Source: Diphasiastrum complanatum
Lineage: Eukaryota; Streptophyta; Lycopodiopsida; Lycopodiales; Lycopodiaceae
Direction of reading: 5' to 3'
Length of the DNA: 64,000 bases
Assembly (NCBI GenBank): GCA_029204225.1
Contig: CM055095.1
Coordinates: 60,778,540-60,842,539, forward strand
Made by a program: the position numbers and the translations under genes
Notes under the pieces: generated by a model
Told to the model about the DNA's origin: nothing
What the model saw: the letters and a program-made list of their open reading frames with translations, nothing else
The model's database searches: none
In this document: piece by piece, positions 59,501 through 64,000 of the stretch
Layout of the letters: each line of letters begins with the position of its first letter
Position numbering within the stretch: the stretch's first letter is position 1

Positions 59501-61495
59501 ACGCGGACACGCGTCCGGACGCGGACACGGCGTCCGTTTTTATTTTTATTTTTTGGAATTACCCACTCTAGCAAAGCAGACAGATTTTAACCAGTGGATG
59601 CCAAAGGATGAAAAAGATGGAGTCCCATTTGCACCCCCAAACCTTAATTTGCAATAAGGCCTCCAAGCCAAGCTGTTGTATGCCCCACAATAGGAAGCAT
59701 ACTGATAACAAGATATGCACAAACTTCCTAAAAAATCTAAAATAAGTGACAACTCCTTGTGTTGATTTCCACTGACCATGCTTCTGGAGAGAGAGAAAAT
59801 AAGTTCTCCTGCAACAATCTGGTGACAGGATCTAAGACCAGATGTCACATCAAAAATCTGATCTCTCTGGAGTAAACTTGAGGCAGAACTTCAAATTCAG
59901 GATTTTTTCTCAAATCCCCCAGTCTGTTCTGAAACAAATTAAGTGCCCATTTTCTTCAAATATCTGATAAATTTTGAAAGTGGATTCCAACCTGTCTTTT
60001 CCTAAAAATTGAGACCAAAGCTATGAACAAAACACCAGAGCTATTCTTGCAATATAGCTGAGGAGAAATGGCAGTATGCTGATGAATTTAATGAACAAAA
60101 ATGACAGATTGAGAGCGGATTAAGAATACTAATGAATTCAAGCTTATACTTGCTCAAATCCTATGCATGCTAGCTAAGATCTTGATCTATGATATCTAGG
60201 CTAAGCAGACAGTCTCTGAACAATTATCTGAAAAAATTAGGCTCAATCATCCTATTTATAGGCTATTGGGGGCCTGAATTAGGTCGGTGTCTGCGACCCA
60301 CCATTAGGAACCAATGATAATGTCAATATAGAATGATATCAATGTATTATACTAAACTTAGGTCCCAAATAACATTGACTAAAATAACATGGGGCTTGAT
60401 GCTCGAGCAGCTGCCTGTGAAACAACTGTAAGTACTGGTAACAAAATGAAGAAGATTAAGTGCTTCTGCATGGAGAGCATTTACCATTCAAAACGAAATG
60501 TAAGTTGCAAGCAAGTTAGTGACTTCTGTCTAACCGGGACAACGTAAATGGAGGCTCTTTGTCAAAGGCTTCTCAGCCCATCAAACTATTTCAGAAAGTT
60601 TTAAAATTACTGCAGATTGAGCATTATCTCAACAGCTTTTGACTCAAAGTCTAGCTGGTTCTTAACAGGATGTTCCCTATCTATGCTGTTTTTATGATGG
60701 CTGGTCCAGCTAGTGGAACCAAACATCTAGTGTAGTGTGAACTGACTCTTCTGATTTATTTTGCAGATCCTTTATTTCTTGTACAAGGTATCTCTGATGG
60801 GATGGATTGCATTTTATTCAAATATTTTTTCATTCTTTTCGGGTCTTCCTCTCTACAATGATTGGTATGCCTCATTCTACAGCACAGTTTTTACAGCCTT
60901 ACCTGTTGGTGTTTTGGGGACTCTGGACCAAGATGTCACAGCTTCTGAATGTCTGAGATTCCCACAGCTCTATCGAGCAGGGAAAGAACGGGAACTTTTC
61001 AACAAAGAACAAATTATTTATGCACTGGCCAACTCTCTGTATGCGTCTCTTGTTATCTTTTTCTTTCCTGTTGCGCTTTATCTATTAGAGGCATTTAGGC
61101 CAGGTGGCCAGGTTGCGTCTCTTCAAGATTTTGGTGCTGCGCTTTTTACTGGTCTGGTCCTGGTTCCAAACTTGCAAGTTCTTACAATTGTTCAGTACTT
61201 TACATGGATTCATCATTTGACAATTTGGGGTAGTATTATAAGCTGGTACGTGTTTTTGATGGTCTATGGTGCCTTTCCACCTCGACTGGCAACCGTAGCT
61301 TACAAAGAGTTCCTGGAAGCATTGGCTCCTTCAGCAAGCTACTGGTTATTGCAATTGATTGTTGTAGCTGGGGCTCTTTTGCCGGACTTTTTGCTGCGGA
61401 GCATACGATGGTACTGTTGGCCATATGACTATCAATTAATAATGGAAACATCCACTAACCAAGATATAAGACATCAAGAACCGGAGAGTCATTAG
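22164..61495 (+). CDS. P4-type ATPase (phospholipid flippase), ALA4-12 group, seven coding exons
   Basis: Coding exons: 22164-22291, 30356-30794, 31191-32860, 39331-39442, 39642-40379, 55613-55711, 60767-61495; all phases agree, giving about 1304 residues (family usually 1150-1240). It moves phospholipids from the outer to the cytosolic leaflet using ATP, generally with a CDC50/ALIS partner. Visible: first-exon CNQP motif, DGET (about 183), PISLYV in the fourth membrane segment, phosphorylation motif DKTGTLT (Asp about 410), nucleotide-binding KGAD, LTGDK (about 730), GDGANDVGM (about 1004), [16 protein letters not shown] (about 1045), and a membrane-rich C-terminal exon. Residues such as [20 protein letters not shown] and the CNQP exon place it near Arabidopsis ALA4-12; the exact member is undecided. 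Start: ATG 22164, because an in-frame stop lies upstream near 22106. Odd: a 30-aa duplication in exon 5 and a short C-terminal tail. It is the only intact gene here. Confidence 0.93.
22292..23170 (+). other. Start of intron 1, nothing recognised
   Basis: The donor is at 22292. At 22610-22740 a short frame ([20 protein letters not shown]) ending near gatacggt|gtaagt looks exon-like but matches no ALA segment. It could be a captured gene fragment. Otherwise no feature is seen. Confidence 0.35.
23200..23530. repeat. CT-rich region with (TC)n tract and AAGTGTGGGGACCAC repeats
   Basis: A perfect (TC)n run lies at 23332-23383. Around it the phrase (c)aagtg(tg)gggaccac(at) recurs about five times, each preceded by ctctctc. 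Frames through it are low-complexity artefacts. Confidence 0.8.
23990..24760 (-). pseudogene. hAT transposase, C-terminal half (minus strand), frameshifted
   Basis: On the minus strand, about 24590-24440 reads [20 protein letters not shown], the segment before the hAT dimerisation domain. About 24215-24000 reads [20 protein letters not shown] and [20 protein letters not shown], matching the hAT C-terminal dimerisation region (PVAWW..YG...P.LQ.LA...L; SKKRNRL...L.DLVYV..N). At least one stop and shifts separate the blocks. hAT transposases cut and paste their own DNA. Dead. Confidence 0.8.
25069..25296. repeat. 114-bp tandem duplication
   Basis: Two copies, about 25069-25182 and 25183-25296, share gttggatcagtggtaggccc through gagagggagggagggatcca with few differences. 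The phrases recur at exactly 114 bases (25081 and 25195). 114 is divisible by 3, so any frame through it was preserved. It lies just before the plus-strand hAT fragment. Confidence 0.85.
25450..26075 (+). pseudogene. hAT transposase, DUF659 region (plus strand), frameshifted
   Basis: Blocks: [18 protein letters not shown] (about 25480-25535), [20 protein letters not shown] (about 25747-25806), [20 protein letters not shown] (about 25898-25957) and, past a stop, [16 protein letters not shown] (about 26006-26053). These match the DUF659 N-terminal catalytic region of hAT-family proteins in order. The RNase H-like core that follows in intact copies is not readable. It is opposite in orientation to the C-terminal half at 24 kb. 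Confidence 0.85.
26360..26653 (-). pseudogene. CACTA (En/Spm) TNP2-like transposase fragment
   Basis: 98 residues on the minus strand: [54 protein letters not shown]. This is the conserved TNP2 N-terminal block (C.NDC.LY....CP.C...R; K.LRHFPL.PRLQRLF). The Cys pairs are intact. No CACTA terminal repeat was found nearby. Confidence 0.88.
26660..30355 (+). other. Rest of intron 1, nothing recognised
   Basis: Short open frames here (for example 28072-28332 and 28443-28730) show no known motif and no splice context. The sequence is AT-rich. It ends in a pyrimidine-rich acceptor ...ttttacttcag|G at 30355/30356. Confidence 0.5.
30356..30794 (+). CDS. Flippase exon 2: first two membrane segments and A-domain
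   Basis: Reads [20 protein letters not shown], then the membrane pair ([31 protein letters not shown]), then [18 protein letters not shown] and [21 protein letters not shown] is the actuator-domain motif that drives dephosphorylation in P4-ATPases. Ends GAAG|GTGAGC in phase 0. Confidence 0.95.
31191..32860 (+). CDS. Flippase exon 3: membrane segments 3-4, phosphorylation site, N-domain
   Basis: Begins [15 protein letters not shown] after ...ataggcag. It carries two long hydrophobic stretches ([35 protein letters not shown]), then [13 protein letters not shown] at 31851. The N-domain follows ([45 protein letters not shown]), with [17 protein letters not shown] at the end. Donor TGCAG|GTACCT leaves AG to join T of exon 4 as Ser. 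Confidence 0.96.
32861..36466 (+). other. Start of intron 3; a short direct repeat, otherwise nothing recognised
   Basis: A 33-base phrase starting gagaattgcataagcacctc and ending caccaaaag occurs at about 33998-34030 and 34131-34163. An Asp/Glu-rich short frame at 35440-35560 ([20 protein letters not shown]) recalls acidic tails of hAT-type proteins but is not diagnostic. Confidence 0.45.
36467..37115. mobile_element. Non-autonomous hAT element (MITE-like), 633 bp
   Basis: Terminal inverted repeats: CAGAGTTGCAG at 36475 and, on the other strand, CAGAGTTTCAG ending at 37107. Eight-base flanks ATTTAAAC (36467-36474) and ATTAAAAC (37108-37115) differ by one base and fit a hAT target duplication. 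Both ends carry CCGGATYGC/TTCCGG-rich subterminal sequence. The interior has no transposase. hAT elements typically have 8-bp duplications and CAGNG ends. Confidence 0.78.
37490..37883 (-). mobile_element. copia 3' LTR (left boundary approximate)
   Basis: On the minus strand, GAGGTTGAGGAGTA is followed by TGTTGGAGAATTCCC at 37883, a polypurine-like tract and TG start just after the RNase H remnant. The far end is not fixed. 37490 marks the end of a ct-rich tract (ctctctctccccc on the minus strand). Confidence 0.5.
37960..38490 (-). pseudogene. copia RNase H and C-terminus, degenerate
   Basis: On the minus strand: [20 protein letters not shown]; then in another frame [32 protein letters not shown], one stop, [20 protein letters not shown]; and near 38010-37970 [12 protein letters not shown], like the terminal FLTKPLSK..H. 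This is the standard copia RNase H order. Stops and shifts make it non-functional. Confidence 0.85.
38500..39330 (+). other. End of intron 3, nothing recognised
   Basis: Weak, shifted copia RT C-terminal similarity may continue to about 38560 on the minus strand. The rest is unremarkable up to the acceptor gtggctctcag at 39330. Confidence 0.4.
39331..39442 (+). CDS. Flippase exon 4
   Basis: 37 codons after the split Ser: [20 protein letters not shown], then GREEHLK. Joined to exon 3 it reads GYACSLLRPEM, matching the conserved G(F/Y)ACSLLR of ALA proteins. Bordered by ctctcag and AAG|GTACTC. Confidence 0.93.
39642..40379 (+). CDS. Flippase exon 5: variable linker and P-domain end
   Basis: Starts [13 protein letters not shown], then a long low-complexity linker containing a 30-residue duplication. 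It resumes family sequence at [58 protein letters not shown] and VEGAQ|gtacgt. The duplication explains part of the extra length. GDGANDV coordinates Mg2+ in P-type ATPases. Confidence 0.95.
39814..39993 (+). repeat. 90-bp in-frame tandem duplication in flippase exon 5
   Basis: Copies 39814-39903 and 39904-39993 encode [17 protein letters not shown] and [17 protein letters not shown], each followed by a QVEE.KQS(V/I)AG ending. It sits in the linker between the P-domain start and VIDGD, where plant ALA proteins vary, so function is probably kept. Confidence 0.92.
40380..41150 (+). other. Start of intron 5, nothing recognised
   Basis: AT-rich, with no motif recognised. The copia LTR at 41.86 kb may reach into its right part. 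Confidence 0.45.
41400..41857 (-). mobile_element. copia 3' LTR with an internal (CT)n tract (left end not fixed)
   Basis: The minus strand has polypurine AAGGAGGG then TGTTAGAAATAAATG at 41857. The LTR runs leftward and contains a (GA)n run on the plus strand at 41479-41541 next to a GGGCGCCC palindrome. The CA end could not be placed, so the left coordinate is a minimum. Confidence 0.6.
41895..42290 (-). pseudogene. copia RNase H and C-terminus
   Basis: Minus strand: [59 protein letters not shown]; then after a deletion [20 protein letters not shown] and [17 protein letters not shown]. Typical copia RNase H, missing the middle (between SEAEYRA and HIEIHYHF). Confidence 0.88.
42300..42478 (-). 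mobile_element. Displaced copia primer-binding site and leader
   Basis: On the minus strand, ctacaTGGTATCAAAGCTACC at about 42457-42440 matches a Met-tRNA primer site just after an LTR end. Here it lies between a GAG-pre-integrase and an RNase H, where no 5' end belongs. The leader also holds GGGCGCCC at about 42292. This shows a junction between different parts of an element. Confidence 0.6.
42480..44121 (-). pseudogene. Chimeric ORF: copia RNase H end fused to copia gag-protease (529 aa)
   Basis: One uninterrupted frame. Residues about 1-60 are RNase H ([33 protein letters not shown]). At [19 protein letters not shown] it becomes a gag start. Gag continues with [10 protein letters not shown] and [13 protein letters not shown], then the zinc knuckle [14 protein letters not shown], protease [14 protein letters not shown], and [20 protein letters not shown]. 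It ends at 42532; the next frame has [11 protein letters not shown] of the GAG-pre-integrase, cut at about 42478. No initiator belonging to gag is present. Long and clean for a retroelement here, so probably young. Confidence 0.88.
43945..44356 (-). pseudogene. copia RT end and RNase H upstream of the gag fusion
   Basis: [51 protein letters not shown] and [14 protein letters not shown] lead through a shift into the RNase H part of the chimeric ORF. It is the standard region after the copia RT, so this element (B) supplied the left part of the fusion. Confidence 0.87.
44450..44870 (-). mobile_element. Leader/LTR-like piece with GGGCGCCC motifs
   Basis: Two tgggcgccctcct motifs (about 44662, 44752) match those beside the LTR and leader at 41.46 and 42.29 kb. 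This is probably more of the same family. No ends could be identified and no coding is seen. Confidence 0.4.
44880..44952 (+). tRNA. tRNA-like sequence (pseudo-tRNA or SINE head)
   Basis: 73 bases with a 7-bp acceptor pairing (GGGCGGA/TCTGTCC, two G-T), a good D arm with box A TAGCTCAGTGG, a good T arm with box B GGTTCAAATCC, and discriminator A. The anticodon stem (TGCCA against CGAGG) does not pair, so it is unlikely to be a working tRNA. A Pol III-promoter SINE or tRNA pseudogene is more likely. Confidence 0.5.
45350..46780 (+). pseudogene. LINE: endonuclease end and reverse transcriptase
   Basis: Shifted frames at about 45525-45645 read [20 protein letters not shown] and [14 protein letters not shown], resembling the C-terminus of an APE-type endonuclease (...S.VDY.....LLP.......SDH..I.L). 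45747-46352 is the [62 protein letters not shown]. After one stop, 46356-46766 is the C-terminal region ([20 protein letters not shown]). YADD is intact. The phrasing is unlike common angiosperm L1 elements. No poly-A tail was found. It is abutted by a gypsy LTR. Confidence 0.85.
46790..47253 (-). mobile_element. gypsy LTR (left end approximate)
   Basis: On the minus strand, the polypurine tract TTAAGGGGGAGGGAG is followed by TGTTACGAGCTCGTGACC at 47253. A TATA-like CTCTATATAAGGGAG lies at about 46972-46958. It follows the gypsy chromodomain gene, so it is its 3' LTR. It overlaps or abuts the LINE end. Confidence 0.65.
47265..49310 (-). pseudogene. Ty3-gypsy pol: RNase H, integrase, chromodomain (chromovirus)
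   Basis: Minus strand from about 49310. RNase H start: [16 protein letters not shown], shift, then [48 protein letters not shown]. Integrase zinc finger: [20 protein letters not shown]...YVTSCQ. Integrase core (48327-48076): [35 protein letters not shown]. 48068-47721: [37 protein letters not shown]. 47714-47265: a [19 protein letters not shown] tail and chromodomain ([27 protein letters not shown]). Several shifts. RT and protease are absent on this side. Confidence 0.92.
49311..50837 (+). pseudogene. Ty3-gypsy gag and protease (plus strand), frameshifted
   Basis: Gag at 49271-50281: a Glu-rich start, [68 protein letters not shown]. The zinc knuckle is split by a shift (CALC in one frame, RQCPEGPF in the next). 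50202-50837 holds the protease: [20 protein letters not shown], then [18 protein letters not shown]. The active site is [10 protein letters not shown] should follow on this strand but does not. It abuts an oppositely oriented gypsy pol at about 49310. Confidence 0.9.
50838..51850 (+). other. Spacer after gypsy protease; short TTTGAAGTCCTGGAT repeats
   Basis: At 50963-51045 the phrase (t)ttgaagtcctggat(c) recurs about four times. Beyond that, a T/C-rich stretch at 51620-51840 repeats tttttgctccc..ttgctccatc.ttgccctaa phrases about three times. No gene is seen. Confidence 0.5.
51860..52920 (+). pseudogene. Ty3-gypsy reverse transcriptase, heavily degraded
   Basis: Blocks in order and on one strand: [12 protein letters not shown] (about 52225), [19 protein letters not shown] (about 52318-52375), [20 protein letters not shown] (about 52396-52455), [28 protein letters not shown] (about 52580-52635), and a remnant of the palm-to-connection region to about 52920. 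They match gypsy RT motifs (LLE.G.I.PS.SPF.SPV..V.KKDG..R.CIDYR.LN..T..N.YP.P). Many stops. Older than the neighbouring gypsy pieces. Confidence 0.85.
52930..55612 (+). other. End of intron 5, nothing recognised
   Basis: A 36-base phrase, accgtcctcccacccaaatt onward to cttaag, is duplicated at about 53380 and 53430. No open frame shows a known family. It ends in ttcttctttcttcacag at 55612. Confidence 0.5.
55613..55711 (+). CDS. Flippase exon 6
   Basis: 33 codons: [33 protein letters not shown]. This is the conserved stretch linking the P-domain to membrane segment 5. Phase 0 on both sides; acceptor tcttcacag, donor TTG|GTGAGT. Confidence 0.96.
55712..56630 (+). other. Start of intron 6, nothing recognised
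   Basis: AT-rich sequence with no motif or family recognised up to the copia remnant. Confidence 0.4.
56640..58570 (-). pseudogene. copia gag-protease-integrase, degenerate
   Basis: Minus strand, right to left. Gag start at about 58560-58450 ([20 protein letters not shown]). Zinc knuckle at about 57870-57830 ([14 protein letters not shown], with Asp where His is expected). Protease near 57690-57620 ([20 protein letters not shown]). Integrase core at about 56985-56700 ([30 protein letters not shown], and the NGVAE-like segment in shifted frames). Many stops. The protease and gag phrasing resembles the plus-strand element at 15.8-18.7 kb, so they may be one family. Confidence 0.82.
59100..59560. 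mobile_element. GTTCCGGAACGG-rich segment, possible relative of the 36.5-kb hAT element
   Basis: agttgcccgttccggaacggaatgc at 59104 resembles the end of the 36.5-37.1 kb element read on its minus strand (ggttcccgttccggaatgcg). Further ttccgatcc and gtcggaacggg motifs follow to 59290. A small array of CGGACGCGGACACG lies at 59494-59540. No terminal repeats or target duplication could be fixed. Confidence 0.35.
59560..60766 (+). other. End of intron 6, nothing recognised
   Basis: No gene seen. Ends in gatttattttgcag at 60766. Confidence 0.5.
60767..61495 (+). CDS. Flippase exon 7: C-terminal membrane domain and stop
   Basis: Reads [60 protein letters not shown], then four further hydrophobic segments ([74 protein letters not shown]). 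The tail is only about 30 residues (MRxxPxDYQLI type) and ends EPESH, TAG at 61493. ALA proteins usually carry a longer tail with a GFTAR motif; it is not seen here or in the next 300 bases. Confidence 0.95.
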   Translation: MLYFLYKVSLMGWIAFYSNIFSFFSGLPLYNDWYASFYSTVFTALPVGVLGTLDQDVTASECLRFPQLYRAGKERELFNKEQIIYALANSLYASLVIFFFPVALYLLEAFRPGGQVASLQDFGAALFTGLVLVPNLQVLTIVQYFTWIHHLTIWGSIISWYVFLMVYGAFPPRLATVAYKEFLEALAPSASYWLLQLIVVAGALLPDFLLRSIRWYCWPYDYQLIMETSTNQDIRHQEPESH

Positions 61496-63030
61496 ATTGC
61501 CTCTTTTGCAAAATTTCTACAGAAGTTGAGTTTGCAACACAAAGGATTCCATATGTCACAAAAGATCCATGTTTATCAACCTCTATTGCTTGTGACCATT
61601 TCATTGTGAAGTAGCATGCCTATAGTTTATCATGCCAATGTGCCCTTCATTGCTCATTTGTGTTGGTTAAAAAAGTGTACGTGCTCGGTTAAAGGTCATA
61701 ATACACTTGAGAAACAATATGCTAGTAATAGACGTCTTGCAACCTCTGGCAGCTTTTTCAGCATTGTGACAAGACAGACTGTGTGCAAGCTACAATATTT
61801 CTTTGCAAGACGGCAAATTTCTAGACTGCAAAAAATCTTCTCAAGTCCACTAGCATGCTGAGATGCCTTGAGTTACTTGTTTGTGAAGTGTGATTCAAAG
61901 TCCAATCTGCCAAGAGATTACGCTCATGGACGCAATTATGTACTAGAGAACAATTTGTTTGCCTATGCTCTCAATACATGTGTGGATGAGCGATATTTTA
62001 TCGACACATATTTCCATTTTCCCTGGGGAAAAAGTCTGACTGGGATTGCTAAAATTTGGCAGTGCCAGTAAGTCACGCTGTGGGGATGACAGTTTTCACC
62101 AACAGTCGGTTTGATAGTTGTTTTGCTATTATCTACCTGAGGACTTTTCATAAGTGCTACTGACCCTTGCCTTGGCTGTAGACTTTTTGCTATAAAACAA
62201 CATGGCTTTCTGTAGATAAGCCTTAAGCTTGTCTTAATGAATGAATTCACAACAGTAGGGGCAAATTATATTTCAATATTCTTTTTTAAGCTTCCATTGA
62301 CATTGATATACCTTGAAAGTGATGTAGTTTTCTAATTTACATTCGAACAATCACTGTTGCTGAAGCATTGACTGAGTCATCCTAGTTTTGTACATGTTAG
62401 AGCCTAACCCCATGTAAGGTACTTTATAAATAAGGTCAAAAAGTCTCTGAGGTTTACGTTGACAGTCTCTCCTCTCTCCGGTGGAATGCACGTTCTTTCT
62501 GCTCTCTCCGGTGGAATGTGCATGTGCTATGTGGCAGCCTGTCATTGGCTGTCCACATCCACATTCCACCACAAATGTAATTCTTTGAGCTAAGAAAAGG
62601 CAAGCTTTTTCTAACTTGAGGTGAATACTGTCTTTTTCCAATTGTTTTGGTTTTATATTAGCAGCCATAACAAAATTTAATTTGTCAAACTTAAATAGAC
62701 TGTAACACTGGCGACACAGTCGACTTAGGTTCAAACAAGGTAGTTGTTTTATTGCATAGCAAGGTGCTGCCAAAGTGCTGTCTTTTGGTCATTTTGTTGG
62801 TTTTAACTGAATAATGGCTTGATATATGAATGTTCTTCGTGAAGCCCTAAATATTAGTCATGGTTCGTCATTTGGAGCTGGGATCATCTATATCAAAAGG
62901 ATAATATGCAACGAAAGAACGATAACTTGTGCATAAATCTTATATTTCTGCTCATATATGAGAGTCTTTTTTTGAATTATGGCGAGCAAGAATCCAAAAT
63001 TTTAAAAAGTACAATTACGAGATCTTATGA
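61496..63030 (+). other. Flippase 3' flank, no gene
   Basis: This should include the 3' UTR, but no clear AATAAA-type signal can be assigned. A 28-base phrase, ctctccggtggaatg, is tandemly repeated at about 62473 and 62502. Confidence 0.45.
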
Positions 63031-63034
63031 ATTT

Positions 63035-63150
63035 TTTCAGATTCCATCCAAACGTGACTCACGAGTTTGAAATTCATCGGTTCCACTTTCATGACATTTG
63101 ATTTACGAGTTCCAAATTCATGAGAGTATTTCAAGCTCATGACTTTCAAC
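63035..63150. repeat. Short degenerate repeat of CACGAGTTTGAAATTCAT
   Basis: Phrases (t)(c/t)acgagtt(t/c)(g/c)aaattcat and tcatgac.tt occur three to four times in 115 bases, on one strand. Confidence 0.5.
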
Positions 63151-63618
63151 TCTATTCAGTAAAAAGTTAATGATTTCAAATGATCCAATTCTCTGTTACC
63201 ACTCTCCAATAGAGATTGAAGAAGCATACATCAAGTATTTTACCCAAAAGTAGAAGAGAACCAAATATGAGAAGATACTATTGACTCCAAGCTTTCTAAA
63301 AGTGGAATGCCATTTAGGTTTTGCTATTCCAACACAAAGTTTGTTATTTATAGTTGAGAGAGATGACTCTCTCCTCTCTCTAGATGGGTTTGGCCTATCT
63401 TATCCGAAACTTGACCTAAATTAGTCATAATGGCCAAAATTGTCAGGTAAAACTAAGAATGAACTTTTGCGAGTGAATTTGGACCTAACTTAAAAAAATG
63501 ACCATGTACATTGGTTTTACACGTGTGAAATAACCATGTACACTTTATTTGCTAATTTGGACTTAGTTAGGTGAAAATCGCCAAACTAACTAGAAAGTTA
63601 GAAAACACAATTTCCACA
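63150..63618 (-). mobile_element. copia 3' LTR (left end approximate)
   Basis: The minus strand has the polypurine tract GAAGAGGGAG then TGTGGAAATTGTG at 63618. Within it a promoter-like CAACTATAAATAAC lies at about 63355-63342. The far end is not fixed. Confidence 0.6.
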
Positions 63619-63659
63619 CTCCCTCTTCAACTAGTTTTAAAATAGATTAAGAACGTAAT

Positions 63660-64000
63660 CCAAAATGTGATCTATGGTTTATGAACAAGTTTTTTTCCAA
63701 TAATTTGGTGAAAATATCAACCATACATTCCTTTCAATAAACATGTTGAAGCTTCACCTCCTTTGCCAACACTTGATTTCTCATAAAATGATGTGCAATC
63801 TCAATGTGCTTGCTCTTTGCATTCAAAATTGGGTTGTTAGCCAAACTTTGACTTAAAAGGTTGTTACAAAATATGATTGGAGTCTTCTTAGAATCCAGCA
63901 AGTGAAGATCCAATAGCATCCTCTTGATCCATAGAATTTCCTTGGTGCATTTAGTCAATGTTTTGTACTTGGCCTCGGTGGAAGATAGTGAATTAATTGC
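63660..64000 (-). pseudogene. copia RNase H C-terminus, continues beyond the window
   Basis: 74 residues from 63958: TKCTKEILWIKRMLLDLHLL, FCNNLLSQSLANNPILNAKS, KHIEIAHHFMRNQVLAKEVK. This matches the copia RNase H end (EA.EI.WL..LL.DL......; N.PVFH.R.KHIEI..HF.R). Rightward the frame continues to the window edge as SLSSTEAKYKTL. It leads leftward into its polypurine tract and LTR. Confidence 0.85.

Overview
The window is nuclear DNA of a land plant with a large, transposon-laden genome. Evidence: GT-AG introns several kilobases long, a P4-ATPase of the plant ALA type, and a dense mix of Ty1-copia, Ty3-gypsy (chromodomain), hAT, CACTA and LINE remnants, nearly all broken. Introns of this size holding whole retroelements suggest a gymnosperm or fern rather than a compact angiosperm genome; that is inference.

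Layout. 0.6-2.3 kb: decayed copia gag plus leader, bounded by an 80-bp direct repeat. 2.4-9.4 kb: an unusual island of three intron-bearing, decayed genes. Gene A (minus) begins with a centromeric-histone-H3-like fold, gene B (plus) is acidic and unrecognised, and gene C (minus) is a coiled-coil protein with a Cys motif resembling an unclassified transposase-like family. A and B diverge from a shared promoter with two TATA boxes about 260 bp apart, and both 5' leaders carry the same repeated motif. 9.4-20.3 kb: copia fragments, a CGGTCGAG minisatellite, a copia LTR with an internally deleted pol, and an inverted (TC)n/(GA)n pair. 20.8-61.5 kb: one plus-strand gene for a phospholipid-flippase P4-ATPase (ALA4-12 group) in seven coding exons, with a cluster of CACGTG-type motifs upstream. 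About 3.9 kb of coding sequence is spread over 39.3 kb.

The introns hold most of the mobile DNA. Intron 1: hAT pieces in opposite orientations and a CACTA TNP2 fragment. Intron 3: a non-autonomous hAT element with 8-bp target duplications and a copia 3' end. Intron 5: a mosaic of copia pieces, a tRNA-like sequence, a LINE, and a gypsy element whose pol is inverted relative to gag. Intron 6: a degenerate copia gag-protease-integrase. 61.5-64 kb: downstream of the flippase, ending in a copia RNase H and LTR that leave the window.

Only the flippase looks intact: splice phases agree at every junction and no exon contains a stop. Everything else recognisable is mobile or decayed.
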